A stretch of DNA of 14,977 bases, taken from contig MHKO01000040.1 of assembly GCA_001818435.1 (NCBI GenBank), positions 1 to 14,977 on the forward strand, read 5' to 3'. Below are positions 12,154 to 14,977 of this stretch, piece by piece (positions within the stretch are counted from its first letter, which is position 1; every line of letters starts with the position of its first letter). The translations under genes and the position numbers were made by a program. Under the pieces are notes generated by a model, which was not told the origin of the DNA, searched no databases, and saw only the letters and a program-made list of their open reading frames with translations. The stretch comes from Candidatus Komeilibacteria bacterium RIFCSPLOWO2_02_FULL_48_11 (GTDB taxonomy: Bacteria > Patescibacteriota > Patescibacteriia > UBA2169).

Positions 12154-12939
12154 TTACACTAAAAGTATCAGTATTCCTAAAGCGATAGTGATTAAACCGC
12201 CGACAAATCTTGTTCTGTTTAAATTATTGCGTTTCCAAGCCTGTATTTTTTCTAGAACAGTCCGATCGCTGGCCACGAATAACACCGCGGCCAAAGGCAA
12301 GACGAATAAAAGGTTGTACCAAATAAGATAGCCAAAACCTTTTGCATACGTCGCGCTGTCGCGCAACAAACCCAGAACCATCAAATAAGGCCCGCCGGTG
12401 CACGGGAATTCGCAAAGTCCGACCAGCATGCCCAGAAAAAATACGGCCGAAACAGAACTTTTCTTCATCAGCTCAGCCATTTTGTTATGGGACGCTTGGG
12501 GAATCCGCAATTTAACCGGAAACTTGGGGAAAAATCCGTTCAGTAGGTTGATTATCCCGAAGGCAATCAAAATAACGGCGCCGAGCTTGCCCATGAAATG
12601 CGGGGTGTTGAAGATGTGCAGTGTGCCCAATAGGCCTAGCCCGATTAGCAAGTAAGCCAGCCAGATGCCAAAAATATAGGCTGCGCCGACTTTTATTATT
12701 CCGGACCGCATCGCGCCCAAACTGAACAAGAAAGCTATGGTCAAAAGAAGAATTGAAAAAGCGCAAGGATTAAGGCTGTCAATCAAAGCGGATAAAGAGA
12801 CCAGAGGAAACAGCCAGTCGCCGCCGCCAGACAGATTCCAAATAAATTGGGCCGAGCCGGGGCTGGATTTTAACAATAACAATGAACCAACAACAACCGC
12901 CAAGGCAACCAGGATAATGTATAATCTGTTATTCTTCAT
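12154..12939 (-). CDS. CcdA/DsbD-like transmembrane thiol electron carrier
   Basis: 261 residues, strongly hydrophobic, with a signal-like first helix (7-24) followed by about six membrane segments, matching the CcdA/DsbD beta-domain family that moves electrons from cytoplasmic thioredoxin to extracytoplasmic thiols. The redox Cys pair is Cys59 in LNPCAFS and Cys180 in EFPCTGGPY; Cys176 is extra. The charged loop (PQASHNKMAELMKK, about 147-160) is cytoplasmic. It lies 8 nt after the DUF1573 gene and 9 nt before copA, in an operon with a DsbA-like and other Cys proteins, which are its likely partners. It could keep the surface copper-binding Cys residues reduced, or recycle the DsbA-like protein. 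Confidence 0.92.
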   Translation of the reverse strand: MKNNRLYIILVALAVVVGSLLLLKSSPGSAQFIWNLSGGGDWLFPLVSLSALIDSLNPCAFSILLLTIAFLFSLGAMRSGIIKVGAAYIFGIWLAYLLIGLGLLGTLHIFNTPHFMGKLGAVILIAFGIINLLNGFFPKFPVKLRIPQASHNKMAELMKKSSVSAVFFLGMLVGLCEFPCTGGPYLMVLGLLRDSATYAKGFGYLIWYNLLFVLPLAAVLFVASDRTVLEKIQAWKRNNLNRTRFVGGLITIALGILILLV

Positions 12940-12947
12940 AGGCTCTG

Positions 12948-13469
12948 TTACGGCAACACCTGGGCTTTGAATTTAAAAGTCAACTTGCCGTCGCTGGTTT
13001 CCAGTATTACTTCCCGCGCGATTGGGCCCACGCCGGCCGGGCCATGCGCGGCCGGGTCAAACACGGCTTCAATTTTAGCCTCGGCCCCGGGTTCGATACT
13101 GGCGTCTATTCCCGGGATAAAACCATGAGCCGGCATGCCAAAAGGGCCGAAAATTTTATCAGCCACCGCCAGAGTGGCTTGGGTGCACATGCAGGAGGTG
13201 TAAAGTTTTTTGGCTGTTACGGCCTGGGACGTGGTGTTTTGGAAAGTAAAAGTTTTAGATACTTTTCCCTTGGCCATGGAGATGCTTCCAAAATCGTAAT
13301 TACTCTCGTCTGTCTGGAGCTGGCTCGTTTTTAGATTGGCCGCGCTCGGCCCTTTTTTCCCGGATAAAGCCACGCCCCCCACAATCAGCACTGTTAAACC
13401 AATTGTAATAATCGTAATCCACAAGGTGGAATTGTCCGGCTTTTGATTGGATTTATCTGGCATCGCCAT
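12948..13469 (-). CDS. DUF1573 membrane-anchored protein
   Basis: 173 residues: an N-terminal membrane anchor (about 16-35) and an exported Ig-like DUF1573 domain starting at YDFGSISMAKGKVSKTFTF. The family's Cys motif is present as TSCMCTQA (Cys93, Cys95). It is followed by an unusual insertion (FGPFGMPAHGFIPGIDASI) before the remaining strands. A CxC on the outside of the membrane next to a CcdA-like carrier suggests it binds metal or takes part in thiol exchange; the role of DUF1573 is otherwise unknown. It starts 6 nt after the HMA gene stop. Met3 is an alternative start. Confidence 0.9.
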   Translation of the reverse strand: MAMPDKSNQKPDNSTLWITIITIGLTVLIVGGVALSGKKGPSAANLKTSQLQTDESNYDFGSISMAKGKVSKTFTFQNTTSQAVTAKKLYTSCMCTQATLAVADKIFGPFGMPAHGFIPGIDASIEPGAEAKIEAVFDPAAHGPAGVGPIAREVILETSDGKLTFKFKAQVLP

Positions 13470-13475
13470 ATTGCT

Positions 13476-13694
13476 TTACTGGCCTACAATCCGGCTCTGA
13501 TAGCCGGCTTTGACCACAGCGGCGATGATTTGGGCATCACTAACCTCTTCCCTAACCATGACCAGGCCTGCTCCTGTTTGAGAATTTATCTTGGCTGATT
13601 CTACCCCGGGGATTTCCTGGAGCTCCATGGTAATAATTTTTTCGCATGATTCGCAATGCATCCCCTTAATCCGCAGTTTTATTGTTCTGGCCAT
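13476..13694 (-). CDS. HMA-domain copper chaperone-like protein (CopZ-like)
   Basis: 72-residue single HMA domain with ferredoxin-like fold. The metal site GMHCESC (11-17) supplies Cys14 and Cys17; the following helix, IPGVESAKINSQTGAGLVMV strand region, and QIIAAVVKAGYQ complete the domain. Cytoplasmic, most likely carries Cu+ to CopA, whose own N-terminal HMA domain is similar. It lies 10 nt downstream of the DsbA-like gene and 6 nt upstream of DUF1573. A mercury or other soft-metal role is less likely given copA. Confidence 0.92.
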   Translation of the reverse strand: MARTIKLRIKGMHCESCEKIITMELQEIPGVESAKINSQTGAGLVMVREEVSDAQIIAAVVKAGYQSRIVGQ

Positions 13695-13704
13695 ACGGTC
13701 TTGA

Positions 13705-14694
13705 TTATTTATTCAATATTTGATCAATAACCGATTGAAACGATTCGTAAGGCACGGCCCCGGAAACCAGTTGTCCGTTGACAAAGGTGGCTGGCGTACC
13801 CTGCACGCCCCGACCTTGCCCGTCCGTTTCATCGGCTTGGACCTTGCCGGCGTATTTGCCCGCATCCAAACAATCATTAAACTTGGCAACGTTCAAATCC
13901 AAATCTTCGGCCCATTGTTTGAATTTATCCAGGCCATAGCCCCCCGGCTGATTCGCGAATAATTTATCGTGATATTCCCAGAATTTTCCCTGCTCGTCCG
14001 CGCATTCCGAAGCTTCAGCCGCTTTTTGGGCGTTGGGATGGAATCCTAAAGGAAAATGCTTATAGACTAATCTGACCTGGCCCGCGTAATCGCTAAGAAT
14101 TTTCTTTAAAGTCGGGTAGTGACGCTCGCAGAACGGACATTCAAAGTCCGAATATTCAACCAAAGTAATTGGGGCTTCAAATTCGCCGCGCACGTGGTCG
14201 TCTTTGGTGATACTAAAATCCTGGACCGGAGCAACAGCGCCTTGAACTTGCGGAGATGGAGATGGAGACGGGGTTGGGGTTGGGGCCCAGATGTTGGGAG
14301 CGGCTGAATTGGATTTAAACAAAAAATATCCCAATAAAATATTTACCGCCAAAGATACAACGGCCAAACCAACCAATAAACCCAGCGCAAATGACGTCTT
14401 AGCCGGGTTGGCGCCGGTGGATTGGGAATTTACAGGCGCTGTGTCCGCGCTTATCTCGCCTTCTGTTTCGATTTGCTCTTCTATCTTAAAATCACCGCCA
14501 AATTTTATGACGTCAAAAATCTGCTGTTTGGATATTTTATGGCCGTCAATCTCCATTTTAACTCCGGTGAAACCCTTAAAAGGAAAAAGTTTTAACGACT
14601 TTATCCCCTCCTGCGACTTTAAATTATCTGCCAATAATTGACGGTCAGCGGCCGCCATTGCCCCGTGGATTTTGAGATTCAATTTTGTGCGCAT
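13705..14694 (-). CDS. DsbA-like thioredoxin-fold protein with Cys-less HMA-like N-domain and membrane anchor
   Basis: 329 residues in three parts. Residues 1-75 look like an HMA/ferredoxin-like domain in which the metal Cys are gone (HGAMAAADRQ where the neighbour has KGMHCESCEK). A single membrane helix lies at about 102-126, then a Thr/Pro/Ser linker (137-148) and a DsbA/DSBA-like thioredoxin domain (160-329). The latter has the active site CPFC (Cys186, Cys189), HFPLGFHP, and cis-Pro301 in GTPATF. Cys231 and Cys275 may form a second disulfide. The N-domain should be cytoplasmic and the oxidoreductase outside. Probable role: making or rearranging disulfides of surface copper proteins, with CcdA as possible electron partner. 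ATG 14694 is 10 nt after the upstream gene. Confidence 0.92.
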   Translation of the reverse strand: MRTKLNLKIHGAMAAADRQLLADNLKSQEGIKSLKLFPFKGFTGVKMEIDGHKISKQQIFDVIKFGGDFKIEEQIETEGEISADTAPVNSQSTGANPAKTSFALGLLVGLAVVSLAVNILLGYFLFKSNSAAPNIWAPTPTPSPSPSPQVQGAVAPVQDFSITKDDHVRGEFEAPITLVEYSDFECPFCERHYPTLKKILSDYAGQVRLVYKHFPLGFHPNAQKAAEASECADEQGKFWEYHDKLFANQPGGYGLDKFKQWAEDLDLNVAKFNDCLDAGKYAGKVQADETDGQGRGVQGTPATFVNGQLVSGAVPYESFQSVIDQILNK

Positions 14695-14704
14695 AGTGAT
14701 TAAA

Positions 14705-14977
14705 TTAGTTGGTTACCGTAATTATGCCTCTAGGCACGCCCATGGCGCAGGTGATGTCAAAATCTCCGGCCTCCTCTGGAGTAAAAGCCATAACGACTTT
14801 TGCTCCACCCTGAAGATATTCGGGATTATTGTATAAGCCGGGAATCATAATCGTGCTCATACAGCCTTGGCCGCTCTCTTTAACATCAACTTCGAATCTG
14901 ACCGGAACGCCTTTTTTGACTGTGAACCGATTGGGTACGATATCTTGTGACAAGGTATATTGCGTTTTTATCAATTG
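14705..14977 (-). CDS. Cupredoxin-like C-terminal domain, 5' end outside window
   Basis: About 90 residues of a cupredoxin-fold domain: VPNRFTVKKGVPVRFEVDV, then GCMSTIMIPGLY, FTPEEAGDFDITCAMGVPRGIITV. The candidate ligands are the Cys in GCMST, the Cys in TCAMG and the nearby Met; there is no His, so it is not a classical type 1 copper site. The frame runs open through the right edge (Gln, then a TTG that could pass for a start), so this is most likely the end of a longer protein. In Patescibacteria-like genomes I recall such domains at the C-terminus of TauE/SafE-type membrane proteins with HMA domains, but nothing visible proves that here. First visible gene of the copper/redox operon; 10 nt before the DsbA-like gene. 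Confidence 0.8.
   Translation of the reverse strand, partial: QLIKTQYTLSQDIVPNRFTVKKGVPVRFEVDVKESGQGCMSTIMIPGLYNNPEYLQGGAKVVMAFTPEEAGDFDITCAMGVPRGIITVTN

Overview
The window looks like a chromosomal segment of a small-genome bacterium of the Patescibacteria/CPR type, most likely Parcubacteria-like. This is an inference from gene style: compact and often overlapping genes, frequent absence of Shine-Dalgarno sites, two Y1/REP-type transposase genes, and families I associate with that group (SHOCT/Met-rich membrane protein, DUF302, cupredoxins with unusual ligands, MTH1-like Nudix). TGA is used as a stop in ATGA overlaps, so the UGA-recoding lineages are unlikely. Every gene except one (the SPFH gene) is on the minus strand, so the layout is best read from right to left.

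Right part (14977 down to 7002): twelve minus-strand genes with mostly 2-17 nt gaps form one apparent operon for copper and thiol/oxidative homeostasis. In transcription order: a cupredoxin-like C-terminus (cut by the window edge), a membrane-anchored DsbA-like oxidoreductase with a Cys-less HMA-like N-domain, a CopZ-like HMA protein, a DUF1573 membrane protein, a CcdA/DsbD-like electron carrier, the Cu+ P-type ATPase CopA, a DUF302 protein, a Met-rich SHOCT membrane protein, a Mn-type superoxide dismutase, a membrane-anchored cupredoxin, a 62-residue Cys-rich protein and an HD-domain hydrolase. The implied logic is that HMA protein and CopA bind and expel Cu+, CcdA passes reducing power outward to the Cys proteins (DsbA-like, DUF1573), cupredoxins and Met-rich protein handle copper at the surface, and SOD removes superoxide.

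Middle part (6950 down to 4425): a plus-strand SPFH/stomatin gene that has lost its N-terminal membrane anchor abuts a self-contained minus-strand unit of unknown function (consensus promoter, strong Shine-Dalgarno, hairpin terminator). Next come an apparently intact Y1/REP-type transposase with two palindromes inside its reading frame, and a Nudix gene. The transposase and the Nudix gene have nearly identical promoter-like leaders.

Left part (4414 down to 1): RarA/MgsA, an AT-rich gene of unknown function, a frameshifted second transposase, then DNA and nucleotide-pool repair genes: 3-methyladenine glycosylase overlapping acylphosphatase, and an alkyltransferase-domain protein overlapping an MTH1-like 8-oxo-dGTPase that runs off the left edge.

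A theme across the left and middle parts is small palindromes placed inside coding sequence. One class has a GTAGAGACG core, in the same linker of both transposases. Another is a GGAGA-loop hairpin, in transposase 1 and in RarA, whose two copies differ by a compensatory base pair. No rRNA, tRNA or CRISPR was seen, and no stretch over 300 bases lacks a gene.
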